From NCBI GenBank assembly GCA_902702965.1, contig CACRXP010000706.1:139286-203285 (forward strand): a stretch of DNA of 64,000 bases, given 5' to 3'. Source of the DNA: Spirometra erinaceieuropaei. Its lineage: Eukaryota; Platyhelminthes; Cestoda; Diphyllobothriidea; Diphyllobothriidae. Within the stretch, counting starts at the first letter, position 1, and each line of letters starts with the position of its first letter. The notes below the pieces were generated by a model. The model saw only the letters and a program-made list of their open reading frames with translations. It did no database searches and was not told the DNA's origin. Positions 44,218 to 54,965 of this stretch are shown here, in pieces. A program made the position numbers and the translations under genes.

Positions 44218-45625
44218 ACTTGGCGCAACTGTCGGTGAGGATATCTCATGTGCTCCCCCGGTGGACAGAGGAATATGAGCGCTCTCTTGTAATACAGGTG
44301 TTCATACTCTAAAGTCCAGGAGGGGCATCTATTTCCGTCTCCTAACTCTAATTTAAGCTCTATTCTCAACCCTAATCTCCCTTAGTTTAAGCGCAGGGCC
44401 ACCTGTTGTACGGGGGAAGGGGTAGATTCTCACCACATCGGGGTTTATCAATAGTAGGCCTTCTGTCTAAAAGAAAGAGATGCAACCTCAAACTTAACCC
44501 TATCTTTGACCTTAATACTTACAGGGATTTCACCGAAAGTTAACTCAAAGCCGCCTTTGCCAAGGGACGTTCGTTCCCCAATGTCCTGCCGGGGGGAGGC
44601 ATGCATAAATTCTCGACAAATTAATGTTTCAAAAGATAAAAGCCCACTAAGGTGGACGAAAACTACCCCACCCCTCCCCTCCCGTAATACAGATGGCTTT
44701 GGGTCAAATTCCAGGGTATGGGGTTTTAAAAACACCTCATAGTTAGAAATCTTTTTTAAAAACCAAAAGATTTAAAGGGGACGGTATGTTCTACCGAATG
44801 AGCGCGAGAAGGAATATTTTATGCACGGTTTCTTTAAAATATATGCAAATTTATAAGGGCGCCGAAAGTCGGTAAGTAAAATCCATGCTACCTAAGTAGA
44901 CGCCTGCCGCAGAATGTAGTTTTTGCAGGCGATCCTAATGAAGTCCGTCTAAAAGCCGTCATAATTGCGTGAAGTAAATATGCTGGGGTTATGATACACG
45001 ATAACTAACTGCACAATCCCACTTAGGTAACCCTCTCGAATTGAAAACGCATTTCAGAATCAGGGATAACATTTCACGAGGTAGCATATTTACTCAAAAA
45101 ATGCGACATGTCCCAAGGAAGCTCGATCTCCAGGTACTTCAGAGACTTGCCATGGTTCGTCTGTGCGGTCCAAAGGAAAAAATTTTCCTCCGTTTAAACC
45201 GCATAGAGTAGTCATATGCCTGATAATAGCCGGCACTCAAGAGCTCATCGGACGGGAATTATAGCTATTAATTTATGTTCTATGAGCGTTTATAAAAGCA
45301 CAAATGATAAGGACAGAAGCTTAGGACAAGGGGATAAGGAGAAACAAAGCACGTAGATTAACTGAGCATGAATTGAGGGATAACAGAAATTCATATTGAC
45401 CCAACCGTGGAAAACCCGGCGCCTCGGTGAGATTCGAACCCACGACAGTAAGTCAGGAAATAGGCTCAGTTGTTCGATGGTCAGGATGAAACGCCATGAA
45501 ATATCTAACTGGGTATCGTTTCTGCTCACACTCAACATTTTACTTGAAAGTATCGTTTTTGTCACCGACCGTCTTCTCTGTTTTCCTGCATTTCGACAGC
45601 ATACTGTCCGGCGTGTTGCTCCACT
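44218..45625. repeat. 1.4-kb tandem duplication, unit 2
   Basis: Repeats unit 1 from ACTTGGCGCAACTGTCGGTG to GGCGTGTTGCTCCACT. The same order of family N, half P and SINE is kept. Several percent divergence and small indels show that it is not recent. Confidence 0.85.
45275..45510 (-). mobile_element. tRNA-derived SINE, second type (unit 2 copy)
   Basis: GGTTCGAATCT at 45440-45430 on the minus strand with TACTGTCGTG before and CACCGAGGCGCC after, matching the unit 1 copy. Confidence 0.6.
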
Positions 45626-47047
45626 CGTAAGCCCCCTCCCAATACCACCATTCCGTGTATGACACGATCCACAGTATACCTACAATTAATCGGGATCTTT
45701 CACCCTACCGTTGTTACGTCTGAGCTACGGTGGATCTGTATTTCCTCTGGGCAAATCACCAATAGTTCTTTACTCCCGATCTGCCGGACAAACCTGGTGC
45801 AATTAAAATCAATGACTATAGCATCTTTTTACCGTACAGATGAGTTGAACTTAAAATGTTCACTTGCCAGAAAATTTTCCGGCCTGTTTCTAGCGCTAGT
45901 CTTCCAGCTCACCCTAAAATTCTCAGCTACTGGAGGGAAAAACGCTTTGAGAGTTGTATGACCAAATGTTGGCTATAAAACTTAGGGAAGATTTTAAGAA
46001 CATAAATACATGGGAAGGGAGGATGAAGTATTGTCCGCAGGACATGGCGAATACAACTCCTTCCAGGGCCTATTTTTATGATGTCTCTCTCTACCTGTCA
46101 GATAGGGCCAGGTTAAGGGGGTGAGGGAAACGGCTTGACTGGCTGCAGAAGAAAGACCTTTTTTCCTCATATATTTTGAATAAAAAGCCATCTGTTAATG
46201 ACATACTCCAGATCTACTGGGAAGGGGAATTCTTGAGCTGACAGGCAGGTGTCTTGTGAGGGGGAAAAGGCTGAGACTGGATGGGGTTTGAGAACGATCA
46301 TACAACGGAGTCCCAAGCCTGCCTTCTCTGAATCCGCATATTTTCTTTTGCGTGCGGAAGTATACGCGTTCTGTTCGCAATAGGTAACAATAAAGCACCC
46401 AATCAGTGGATATTTACGACAGGTGTTTTTTAACACAGAAAGTATGACCAGGAGAACCAAGTGGGATAACTTAACCATAGTTTGATTAGGCGCTGGCTAG
46501 ATTAGACGATCCATCTTCTGCTATTCTCCTCTGATATGCCGTGAAGTCAGAAAGTATGGTTGGGGCAAACAGCACGAATGACAAACCACTTCGTCTCCTT
46601 TTCAGCCCCCACAGACCACTTGTGTAACTCTACCAATGCTTTCGGAGTAGGCGTCTTGGCGAGAACTCGGAGGGAAACTCGCCCTCCTCAGACAAATGAA
46701 CTGCAAGCTTTTACGCTGCCTCGCGTACTTGGGAGTGCAAACATGTAGATGAGCAAATGAGTGTCGCTCTCACTGGGTTGGGCGCATGCCTACTTGTTTG
46801 ACTTCTCAAAGTAAGCAAGCTTCGAATCGGATGGTGGAGATCAGAGACAGGCGACCTCCCAACTAGTCGGTAGGGGAAGATAGCGATGGTTTCCGTCTTC
46901 TTCATGCTCCCCTCGTCAAGCCATAGTCTTTCTACCGGAAACACAAAGAAGGAGACACGTGCAACCGCCCGTGGTTTAAGGCTGAGATCTGACGGAAGAA
47001 TTCGAACCGGATTTTCGCGAACGTCTCCAATGACCATCTGGTCGGAT
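45626..47047. other. No gene or known repeat recognised
   Basis: A 103-codon minus-strand frame at 46478-46167 was checked as a possible exon and not supported. Confidence 0.4.
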
Positions 47048-47345
47048 GTGATTACGTAGCCCCACCTGAAGTAAACAAACCCCAGCCACCTGCAATACGG
47101 GGCCGGTGGTAATAGGGCTTTTTGAAGGTGGGGCCGGGGAACACACAGGCCACAAGGTCAAGAAAAGCTGCTGGAGATGCGCGGTTGTACTTTGAATGGT
47201 TGAGAAATAGTTGTGCTAACCCCTAACCGTAAACCCTAACTATAACCCCTAATTTTAAACTCCAACATCTAACCATAACCCCTGACCATAACCCCTAACC
47301 ACAACCCCTACAGTATTGTGCCCATCAGGTGGGGCTACCAAACCA
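47048..47345 (+). mobile_element. Family M element (copy 4)
   Basis: Ends GTGATTACGTAGCCCCACCT and CAGGTGGGGCTACCAAACCA. Interior AGTAAACAAACCCCAGCC, GGGCCGGTGGTAATAGGG, then a telomere-like tract of about 100 bases (ACCCCTAACCGTAAACCC and so on) and CAGTATTGTGCCC. Confidence 0.88.
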
Positions 47346-47710
47346 CTTCTTACCGACCATTTTTGTTGAAGCCGATCAGGCATCTATCTATATAGAAACA
47401 GGAGCGTGTCAACCTATTAGCATTCCAAAACTTGGACGTTGATCGTTAAAAGAAGAACAAAGGAGAATAAAGTGTTGTGCCTTTCCTCCCCCCCCCGCCG
47501 AAAGTGCAGTAAGGTTAACGACTGTCCTTTAACGACAAAAGCACATCTAGAGAAAGGCTCAGACGAAAAATAAAGTGACAAATTTATAATGACACGTATG
47601 TTAACACATACTGCCGTCGTTCGGTATTCGTGCGTAATCAGCACAAAAATAAGCAAGTACGATAATACTGGGGAGTTGCGCAGTGGAAAATAAAACAGAT
47701 CGCAACTTAC

Positions 47711-48022
47711 GGGGAGGTGGGCATATGCGTTGGTGGTCATCTTAGGGTCGCTGACACGACCACGGAAATCGGATCGCAATTCGGCCTCCTTTGTGAGCGG
47801 CAAACTGCCGCCTAGAAGGGGGTAGCTCGGAGGAGGAGGAGGTGGTCTGTAGGATGATCCACTTCGCCTTGGTCGCATAAGAGAAATTTTGGCATTTTGG
47901 CAGCATTCGGCGAACAGCTCAATCACATGCTCGCGAGACTCAATCTCCTGGTCGTTTATTTTGACAATGCGGTCCCCAGTCGAGATGAGCCCCGAGCGCT
48001 CTGACACACTGCCCTCTTCAAT
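47711..48022 (-). CDS. PDZRN3: PDZRN-type gene, exon with second half of a PDZ domain
   Basis: Acceptor TCCATTTGTCAG|ATTGAAG after a long C run, donor CCTCCCC|GTAAGT, phase 0 at both ends, 104 codons. Residues 1-50 are the C-terminal half of a PDZ fold: IEEGSVSERSGLISTGDRIV (beta C to carboxylate loop region), KINDQEIESREHVIELFAEC (helix alpha B) and AKISLMRPRR (last strand). Vertebrate PDZRN3 PDZ2 has GDRIIQINGVDVQNREEAV at the same place. A Pro-rich linker follows (YRPPPPPPSYPLL). The first half of this PDZ, with its GLGF-type loop, must be in an exon further right that I could not identify. Confidence 0.9.
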
Positions 48023-49310
48023 CTGACAAATGGAGGGGGGGGGGCGGGCGGCCAGAATGAATACAAATTCATTGGGGACAGCGGGTGTGTAAGATAAATA
48101 CGCAGGCAAACAGGCCGCCTCCGGGCCTGACGCAGGCACGATTCAAGATCAACAAACACTTCCAGGGTGGATCTATCCCCTTTCCATTCTGTCTACTGCA
48201 TTACTGCCATTTTAAGTGAGCAGAGTTAGTGGCCGACAAAGCTAGTCTGCCTGTCATACGTGGAAGGGCAAAACCGTAAATTTGTCGGGTCGAGAAATTG
48301 GTTCCTGTAAGAGATATGGCAGATAGAGATGCTTCCAATCGGGAAGTATGCCATGAGAGATGTTAGTATAGCGCGATTCGTGCCCTAATAGGTACTGATC
48401 AAAAATCAGGATCGAATTTAAAATATGTCGCCTATATTGCGAAAATGAAGTCCAAATTAGATAACAACAATCAAGCAACAAATACTTATTCACTGTCGCG
48501 CATAATTGCAGTGAATTGGTCCTCATCTCCTTTCAAAACACGGCAGCAGTGTTCATCCAAGTACCCCCGAAGTAACTGCTGTGGAACTTTGCGCTTTTCT
48601 TTCAAAATATTCATCTTATTGTCTAACCAAATCTTTTGGATTTGATGCGTGTGTATACCTATATTTGGGTCAACGTAATTTTCCTAGTGATTGACGGCCT
48701 TGTGATCGTACGCAGCCTGATTAGGTCGCTGGTAGGCTGGTCGTTCATCAGAATGTATTGCTGAACCTGCTTCTGCCTTGCATTCGATGAGATGGCTCAA
48801 GGTCACTGCAGCATGTTTGTGTATGCATAAGTACCTAACATTGGTACTCTGACACAATCCAACGACCCATGAGCCCTCAATGTGTGAGCCATGGTTCCGA
48901 TAATTCTGTACTGGACTGCCATTGTTTTTTTCGACAGCTGCATCTCCACCTAAAAGACGCCAGGGCTGTACGTGAGGCGCCCTGCAAATCTTACGTCGAC
49001 GAACTACACAGGGTTCTCAGGTATTTCATCCAGTTTTCTCCTCGTAACAGCATTTTGAAGGGTATGCTGAAGTATAAGCAAAAAATGAAGGTAAGAATCG
49101 CGCAGTTGTAGCATCCCGTCAGGGCCAGACCGTATAGACTTTCCTGCGTTAACGTATGAACGCCGTACCGGCTAAATTGTTCCAGCCGACTGATTTTAAC
49201 GAATTTCGCGGAATCCGTGTGCTCGCAAAGACTAACAGTGAACATTCCGGCGATGAGCACCTCTAACTTTGCTACCCGTTGGCTTTAAATGCATGGATTT
49301 CTTAAGAGAC
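48023..49310. other. Probably PDZRN-type intron; nothing recognised
   Basis: Searched for an exon ending in phase 0 and coding a PDZ GLGF loop; none found. Confidence 0.4.
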
Positions 49311-49312
49311 TA

Positions 49313-50279
49313 CAGCAGATGCGCTATCTCGTGAAATATTGACTGAAATTCTAAAATGCGTTTTCAATTCTAAAAAGGTTACTTTAGAAGGGTAGTAATA
49401 CTAATTGTCATATAACATGATGTTAAGATATTCCCGTCACGTTAGGACGTACGCTTCCGAATGAGTTTCTTATCGACTGCCTGTGTAAAGCATATTCCGT
49501 AAAAATGATTACTCAAGTAGCATGCATTTTCCCACTGATTTTCGATACCCTTATAAATTCGAATATATTTTATGAAAACATGAATAAAATATGTTTTCCT
49601 TTAGTCATTTGGTAGAAAACTACGTCTCGCTCAATTTTTTACTCGAAGTAAGAGTGTACTTCTGTTTTAAAAGGTCGTCTCGATTCCCAAATAATTTTGA
49701 ACCCGACCTGCCGATACATCTGCATGAACAGTTCCCAAACTACAAGCTGGATACTTTTTATTCGAGGAAATCGTACGTTTCCGTATGTTATCGTAAAGAG
49801 GACATATGTGGCTTATGAAATTTTGCAATGGATATAGACTGTGTTGTTTACTTTACAAGGAGTATTAATAAATGCCCCGATGCGATGGTGTACGATTGGA
49901 AATTTCACGGTCTTGAAATATCCCATAATTAGAAACTACGTCGAAATCGGAAAGCACTCCTTTTCACGCATAGAATTTTAAGAAAACGTAAATTTTTATC
50001 TGATGAGTATGAAAAAGAATGTTTTTTGTATGTTACCTATAAAATATATTTGAGTTTACAAGGGCATTGAAAATAAATGGGAAAATTTTTTCACGAAATA
50101 TAGCCTATGCAGGTAGCCAGTAAGGAGGTCGTTCGAAAGCTGACATCCTGACGTGACTGGAATATCTTGGTGTTATGCCTCACATTAATTAATATTACAA
50201 CCCTACGTAGATAATCGTTTCGAATTGGAAACGCATTTCGAAGTTCTGGTCAACATTTCATGAGATATCTCATCTACTG
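49313..50279. mobile_element. Family P element, diverged subfamily
   Basis: Ends CAGCAGATGCGCTATCTCGT and GAGATATCTCATCTACTG, preceded by TA. Inside: CTGAAATTCTAAAATGCG, TAGCATGCATTTTCCCACTG, CAACATTTCATGAGATA. About 967 bp. Confidence 0.75.
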
Positions 50280-50519
50280 TGGTATCAACTCGCTGGCCTT
50301 GGGTGGAGCAGCTAACTACAATTAGCCCCAAAGGGATCTGCCCTTCAATTTCAGCTGCATCTAATCTCAACTTGAGGAGCGGATACGTCGAGCTACCACG
50401 ACGTACACAGCAAACATCAAGGACGCAGAGCGGTTCTATGACTGGCTACGGCAGATGCCTGAATCGCGACCCCACTTAGCCATTACCCAGTCGATTGCCT
50501 ACGAATTTCGTATTAGTAT

Positions 50520-50735
50520 CGACTCAAGTAGGTGGGTTGAGGTTAGGGTTGAGGAAAGGGTTAAAAACTACAGTTAGAAATTTAGGGTTTAGTGTTAGGA
50601 TTAGTATTTGTTGGTTAGAGATTTGAGTTAAGGTTTAGGGGTAGGATTAAGAACTAGGGGTTAGGGTTAAGATCCAATTTGGGGTTTAGGGTTGGGATTT
50701 TGAGTTAGGGTTTAGGGTACTCCGGTTTACAGGAT
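50520..50735 (+). repeat. Degenerate TTAGGG-type tract, best in the window
   Basis: GGTTGAGGTTAGGGTTGAGG through TTGAGTTAGGGTTTAGGG. The hexamer is repeatedly altered and its spacing varies, so it is not a functional telomere. Confidence 0.75.
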
Positions 50736-50889
50736 GGGACCGCGTTTTAGGCCTCTGTCCTGACTACTACCACAAAGAACATTGAAGCCTTTCACAGAAA
50801 CAAGGGACAGCTGTTAATTTGGCAGAGGGACGCTCGCCGATCGTTCTTACGGAATTCACTCGTCCCGTTGTGTCTTAGTGGACTCTCTC

Positions 50890-51060
50890 TTTCTCTCGAG
50901 CCCAACCAGCAGCCGCACAGCGGCGCATGATATAGGCAGAATGTTCCACACTTCGGGGTTGGGCATAGCTGGCTGACGAGGGCTAATAAGCCAGAAATGG
51001 TCATTCCAGTCTCCCTTGTCTTTGTTGGTAATAACATTCTACAGCTATTACTGCTCATGT
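50890..51060 (+). repeat. SINE family S copy 5, without tRNA head
   Basis: CTCTCGAGCCCAACCAGCAG and GATATAGGCAGAATG precede the conserved core GGCTAATAAGCCAGAAATGG, then TCATTCCAGTCTCCCTTGTC. Confidence 0.7.
50967..51011 (+). ncRNA. Hammerhead-like core of SINE S, copy 5
   Basis: Helix I AGCTGG with CCAGTC (five pairs incl. one G-U), CTGACGA 50973-50979, helix II GGCT/AGCC, GAAA 50994-50997, TGGTCA, then TT. Full CTGANGA and GAAA boxes. Helix III has one mismatch. Confidence 0.5.
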
Positions 51061-51069
51061 TTAGCATTT

Positions 51070-52100
51070 TAATTGCCTGTTTCGTGTCTCTCCTAATGAC
51101 CCCCTCCCATTATAGCGCAGCTGCAGAACGTTGGGGCTGAATTCCTGACTCCGAATTAGTCCCATTGCATGCGTTTTTTTCTGACTGTTTTCCCGATTAT
51201 CTGCCGAGGACTCCCCGGAAACTCTGGAAGCCGAGGGCTGTCCGTTAACCTGGCTACGGGATACCCGACGCCTCCGCAGTTGGCGGACATCCGAAGGGTC
51301 TTCAGTGAAGCCGTGGACCATACAGTGACAATACTCTCAGACAGGTCGGGTGCCAATATGGCAAGTCGATAGTCCATGCAAAGGTCACATGCCCTAGAGG
51401 TAAGCCGAGTGTTGGCCGCTGTCCGACACAAACCAGGGGCCTTAGACTGGTGGGTGCCGACGTCCACCCTCGAATTCTTCCACCAATCTGACCCACGCAG
51501 TCGTGGTCTGTCGGGTCACGGTTTAGTCGGATTTTTGGACGTCGGGAGAATGATATTCCACGGGCTCTGATTGAAATTGCCCGGGGGAGGGAGAGGGGGA
51601 CAAATGCTGTCGAGGGGGGAGTTTTATCACCCGGCAACACCAGCCCCTACCCTATGCCCTAGCAAATGCCCCCAGTGTGTGGACAGACGACCATTCGGTT
51701 GACACACGTCTACATTGGAAATTTTAGGGCAAAACGCATTACTGCTGAGGTCCCTTCTAATTCGTGCTTACCTCTGGTTTGCGTGATTTTGCTTCAACTG
51801 GAAATTAGCACTTAACAGTCTCAAATACCTGAGCTGTCGGCGACCTTATCTGCTCTTACATTCTTCTGAGGTATAACCGACATTTGAAGACGTCGTCACG
51901 ATAAGCAAACTTTCAGTCGGCAAGGCTACTAAAAGCGCTTCAATAGATATTTTCGGTGGCTACAGAAGAAAGACACTGTACAACTCCAGAGATTCATCAG
52001 AGGATTTCTTGGTGCCCGAATTACGACCGCATCTGCCGGGCTTCAGGCATTTAGAGATGGTCCTAGGCAATATCATGTGTCTCCTTAATTTGGGAATTTA
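51070..52100. other. No supported gene
   Basis: Overlapping short frames on both strands at 51160-51640 without recognisable motifs. Confidence 0.4.
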
Positions 52101-53076
52101 GAGTAGGTGGGCTAACTCATGAAATATCAACCGAAATTCTGAAATGCGTTTTCGTTTCGAAAAGATAGATTAAGTAGAGTAGTAAAACTAATCAAAATGC
52201 GGCATAATTCTATAATAATTCGGTTACTCCAGGATTCCGGCTTTCGAACGAACTTCTTTCCCGCTGCGTGCCAAAGCCCTACTCTGTAAAAATTGATTAC
52301 TTAAGTAGCATGCATTTTTTCGTTGATTTTTGATGCCCTTGGACACTTAATTGTATTTCTAGGAAAGTATGCATAAAAATATTCATTCCTTTGCCCATTC
52401 GGCAGACTATTACGTCTTCTGAATGGAAGGGTATAATTCGGTTTTAAAAAAGTTTCTAATTGTGAGATTTTTTAATACCGCGAAATGGCGTTCATAAAAC
52501 GTCATGTCTCTGCATTTAAGAATGTGGCTTGTGAAGTTAACAATTTAGCTCAAATTCACTGCTGAATTTTATGAACTCCATATGGTCTCCTCTTAATACC
52601 GCATAAAAAGGTATGGTTTTCGTACGTGTAAAATATACGGCTTGTAATTTGGAAACTCTGAATGCAAGTATAACGGCAGGTCGGATTCAAAATTATTCGG
52701 GAATCGGAAAAGTTTTTCAAAACCGAAGCATACCCTATCTTCGAATATAAAATTGGAAGAAGACGTAATTTTCTTCCGAATGAGCAAACGAATGAATATT
52801 TTATGCATGTTTTCCATGAAATACAATTAAGTTTTCAAGGGCATCGAAAATCAATGAGAAAAATGCATGTTACTTACGTAGTCATTTTTAGAGAGTAAAG
52901 CTTTAACGTGCAACCGGAAAGAAGTTCCCTCGAAAGTCGGCATCCTAGGGTAACTGAGTTACTATGGAATTATGCTGCATGATGACCAGTTTTACAACTC
53001 TACTTAATTCATCTTTTCGAAACGAAAACGCATTTCGGAATTTCCGCTGACACTTCATGAGTTAGCCCACCTACTG
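52101..53076. mobile_element. Family P element, diverged subfamily
   Basis: TA at 52099-52100 and 53077-53078. Ends GAGTAGGTGGGCTAACTCAT and GAGTTAGCCCACCTACTG. The internal order CGAAATTCTGAAATGCGTTT, TAAGTAGCATGCATTTTTTC, AGTTTCTAATTGTGAG agrees with other P copies. 976 bp. Confidence 0.8.
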
Positions 53077-53078
53077 TA

Positions 53079-54412
53079 CACTCTGAATAAGATTAGTTGA
53101 CCTGCCTTGATGGCGATGAACTGGTTGCCAACTCTTTAAACATTTGTGCGCGTCCTTCCATTAAGCAAAGCTTCCACCGTAGTTTCTGGAAAAATGCCTC
53201 GATGGCATGCGATAGTTGAAGCAGGGTATTTTGCTCTTGGGGAGAAAACCACGTCCGAATTAATGGCAACAAAATCCTCACTTGCGTCAAAATAACTAAC
53301 AGGAATTGCCTGCTTGTCTGTGAAATTTATCAGACATAGAATTAAGGGGCGTGAACATTCCTCTGCTACAATACGACAGATGGTGCTCAGCTACCATTTC
53401 CGAACTCAGGCTACGTAAACCCGGTGCGAAATATGACACAAAGAGCCCCAAGGGGGCGATGGATTGGGGTGGGGACCTTGGAGTAGCCGGCGTCCACTTC
53501 GGAACCATAAGCAGGACGGTCGTCGGTTCTGGCATCAGGACTACGCAAACTGGCATCTGTTCCCATAAACAATACCGTCGTCGGCACATCCACAGACCTG
53601 TTTACTCAGCTAGCGCCTTCTCCTGGCTATAGTTTCTGTCTAGCCCTCTAATTTGGCGTCAGCGCCATAAATTTCAACAGATACAATGCGGACAATGTTC
53701 ATGTGGACTGTTGCTTGGGTCGTCGTCGTCCGTGTACTCGCCAGTCGGAGCTCTGGCGATTGTCTGCAAAGGCTATTGTAGTGTTAGTGACGACAGCCGT
53801 TTCGGGAAACCGGAAAAAACGACAACAATAACACGAGGGCTGAAACACGAACCCCAGATTTACAGATATGTTCTTTCTAATATTTGTGCTTATTCTGAAA
53901 TCACCCTAAAAGGAGAGTTCCAAAAAGTAATAAGTTCCAGCAAAATATACAGGCGAGATAACCATTCTGCCACATAAGCTTTAGTTTTTCCACCTTCGAA
54001 TGTGGACACGTTCGTCGATTACTATCGGTCAAAACCGTGAAATGTTGGTACAGCACACTTTCCTCCATCCTTTGGTACATCACACCATCGCACAGCTCTG
54101 TCCTAATGAACACCTCGATGGCTTAATCCCCTTTAGGTGACCTGTTAGCCCTTGACCGCATCTTTTAAAACCCTTCTCATGTTGGAGAATAAAAGACGAT
54201 AAGAGTCTATTACCGCGTCCGCACCCGAATAGTCTGCAGCAAGCTTGTGCCTTTGTTATCGTTACATGACCCTCGCTGGGATCTTCTCACAATCCCTCCT
54301 TGTTTCGTATAATTACATCAACCATGTGATAGTAGTTGTCTGTTCACCAAGTATTTGATTACCTAATGTTTTGATTTGTGAGTAGATCAGTGTATTCTAG
54401 GTGTAAGCTGTT
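53079..54412. other. No supported gene
   Basis: A GC-richer stretch at 53340-53640 has short frames on both strands but no motif that I recognise. Confidence 0.4.
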
Positions 54413-54965
54413 AATGAATATTACGCGGTTATCCGCTGTGGCTCATGGATTACGGCCCAAATATCCATGCATAACAATTTCGGTCTGAACCCGAGGACCT
54501 GGAATGTACTCATCTACTCTAAGTTCGCAGTTACCTTCTGAGGAAATTAAAAAGCAACAATTTATAGATTGGAGTGTCGACTAGAAAGCACACAAGGGGG
54601 ATTCTGGCGGACCCACTGACGAGCCGACCCCTCACAGCTGTGTCATGCAGCGGCAGAATATTGACGAAACAGGCTTGTATGGACTTTTTGCAAGTATCTG
54701 TGGCAGGAGTACGGTACAATACCTTTACTATAAGGACTTAATACTACTCGTTGTGCTACTTGTTTGTAGAACGGACATTACGGGGTTAGTCCACAGTAGT
54801 TGATTGTCCTCGACTCGAATGTTCGTTGAAATTTCGGCTCTGACCCTAAAAAGTCATGTCCCGACGGTTTAACTCCGAGTCCTGCACTGAGTAATTTCTG
54901 AAATTATTCACTTGGTGGTATCTGTGCTGCTGGTATGGTATACCCTTGCCCTAAATGTTCCAGAT
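54413..54965 (+). repeat. Family R, one complete unit plus part of the next
   Basis: Linker TGAATATTACGCGGTTATCC, GGCCCAAATATCCATG, TTTCGGTCTGAAC, then the hammerhead region with CTGACGA at 54616, then AGTACGGTAC. At 54776 a second linker starts (ATTACGGGGTTAGTCC, TTTCGGCTCTGACCC) and ends with GTGCTGCTGGTATGGTATAC, TTGCCCTAAATGTTCC. Successive units in one orientation point to a multimeric (circle- or tandem-derived) origin. Confidence 0.7.
54612..54684 (+). ncRNA. Hammerhead-like motif with complete core, family R copy at 54.6 kb
   Basis: CTGACGA 54616-54622, helix II GCCGA (54623-54627) with TTGAC (one mismatch, one G-U), GAAA 54666-54669, loop-less helix III CAGG/CTTG (one G-U), U at 54678 and A at 54679 (cleavage expected after the A), helix I CCA with TGG. 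All core positions match the hammerhead consensus. Confidence 0.55.

Larger units (their letters stand above)
41817..47710. other. Intron of the PDZRN-type gene
   Basis: Contains family M copies 3 and 4 and the 1.4-kb tandem duplication. 45626-47047 has no feature that I can support. Confidence 0.7.
17085..48022 (-). other. PDZRN3: PDZRN3/PDZRN4-type gene, 3' part: seven coding exons over 31 kb
   Basis: E3 ubiquitin-protein ligase of the LNX/PDZRN family. In animals these have an N-terminal RING and TRAF-type zinc finger, two PDZ domains and a conserved C-terminal homology region, and they act at membranes and synapses on receptor-associated proteins. Exons 5' to 3' on the minus strand: 48022-47711, 41816-41751, 35007-34488, 27861-27406, 24592-24063, 17804-17437, 17349-17085. 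Phases at the junctions are 0, 0, 1, 1, 0 and 2, and all are compatible. The joined frame gives about 838 residues with no stop. Only the second half of PDZ2 onward is present; earlier exons were not found and should lie to the right. Introns are 5-7 kb and filled with mobile elements, except the last (87 bases). I cannot tell PDZRN3 from PDZRN4 orthology; flatworms may have one pro-orthologue. Confidence 0.88.

Noticed and set aside
46167..46478. Possible extra PDZRN exon on the minus strand (SPSQDTCLSAQEFPF)
   Set aside because: Slight resemblance to the vertebrate SQDTLGS region, but the flanking exons already join in phase and with continuous homology, and no good donor was seen.
48869..49260. 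Exon for the first half of the PDZ2 domain
   Set aside because: Open frames exist on both strands, but no GLGF-type loop and no phase-0 donor consistent with the exon at 48022.
50520..50735. Chromosome end (telomere)
   Set aside because: Units are degenerate and flanked on both sides by ordinary sequence and mobile elements.
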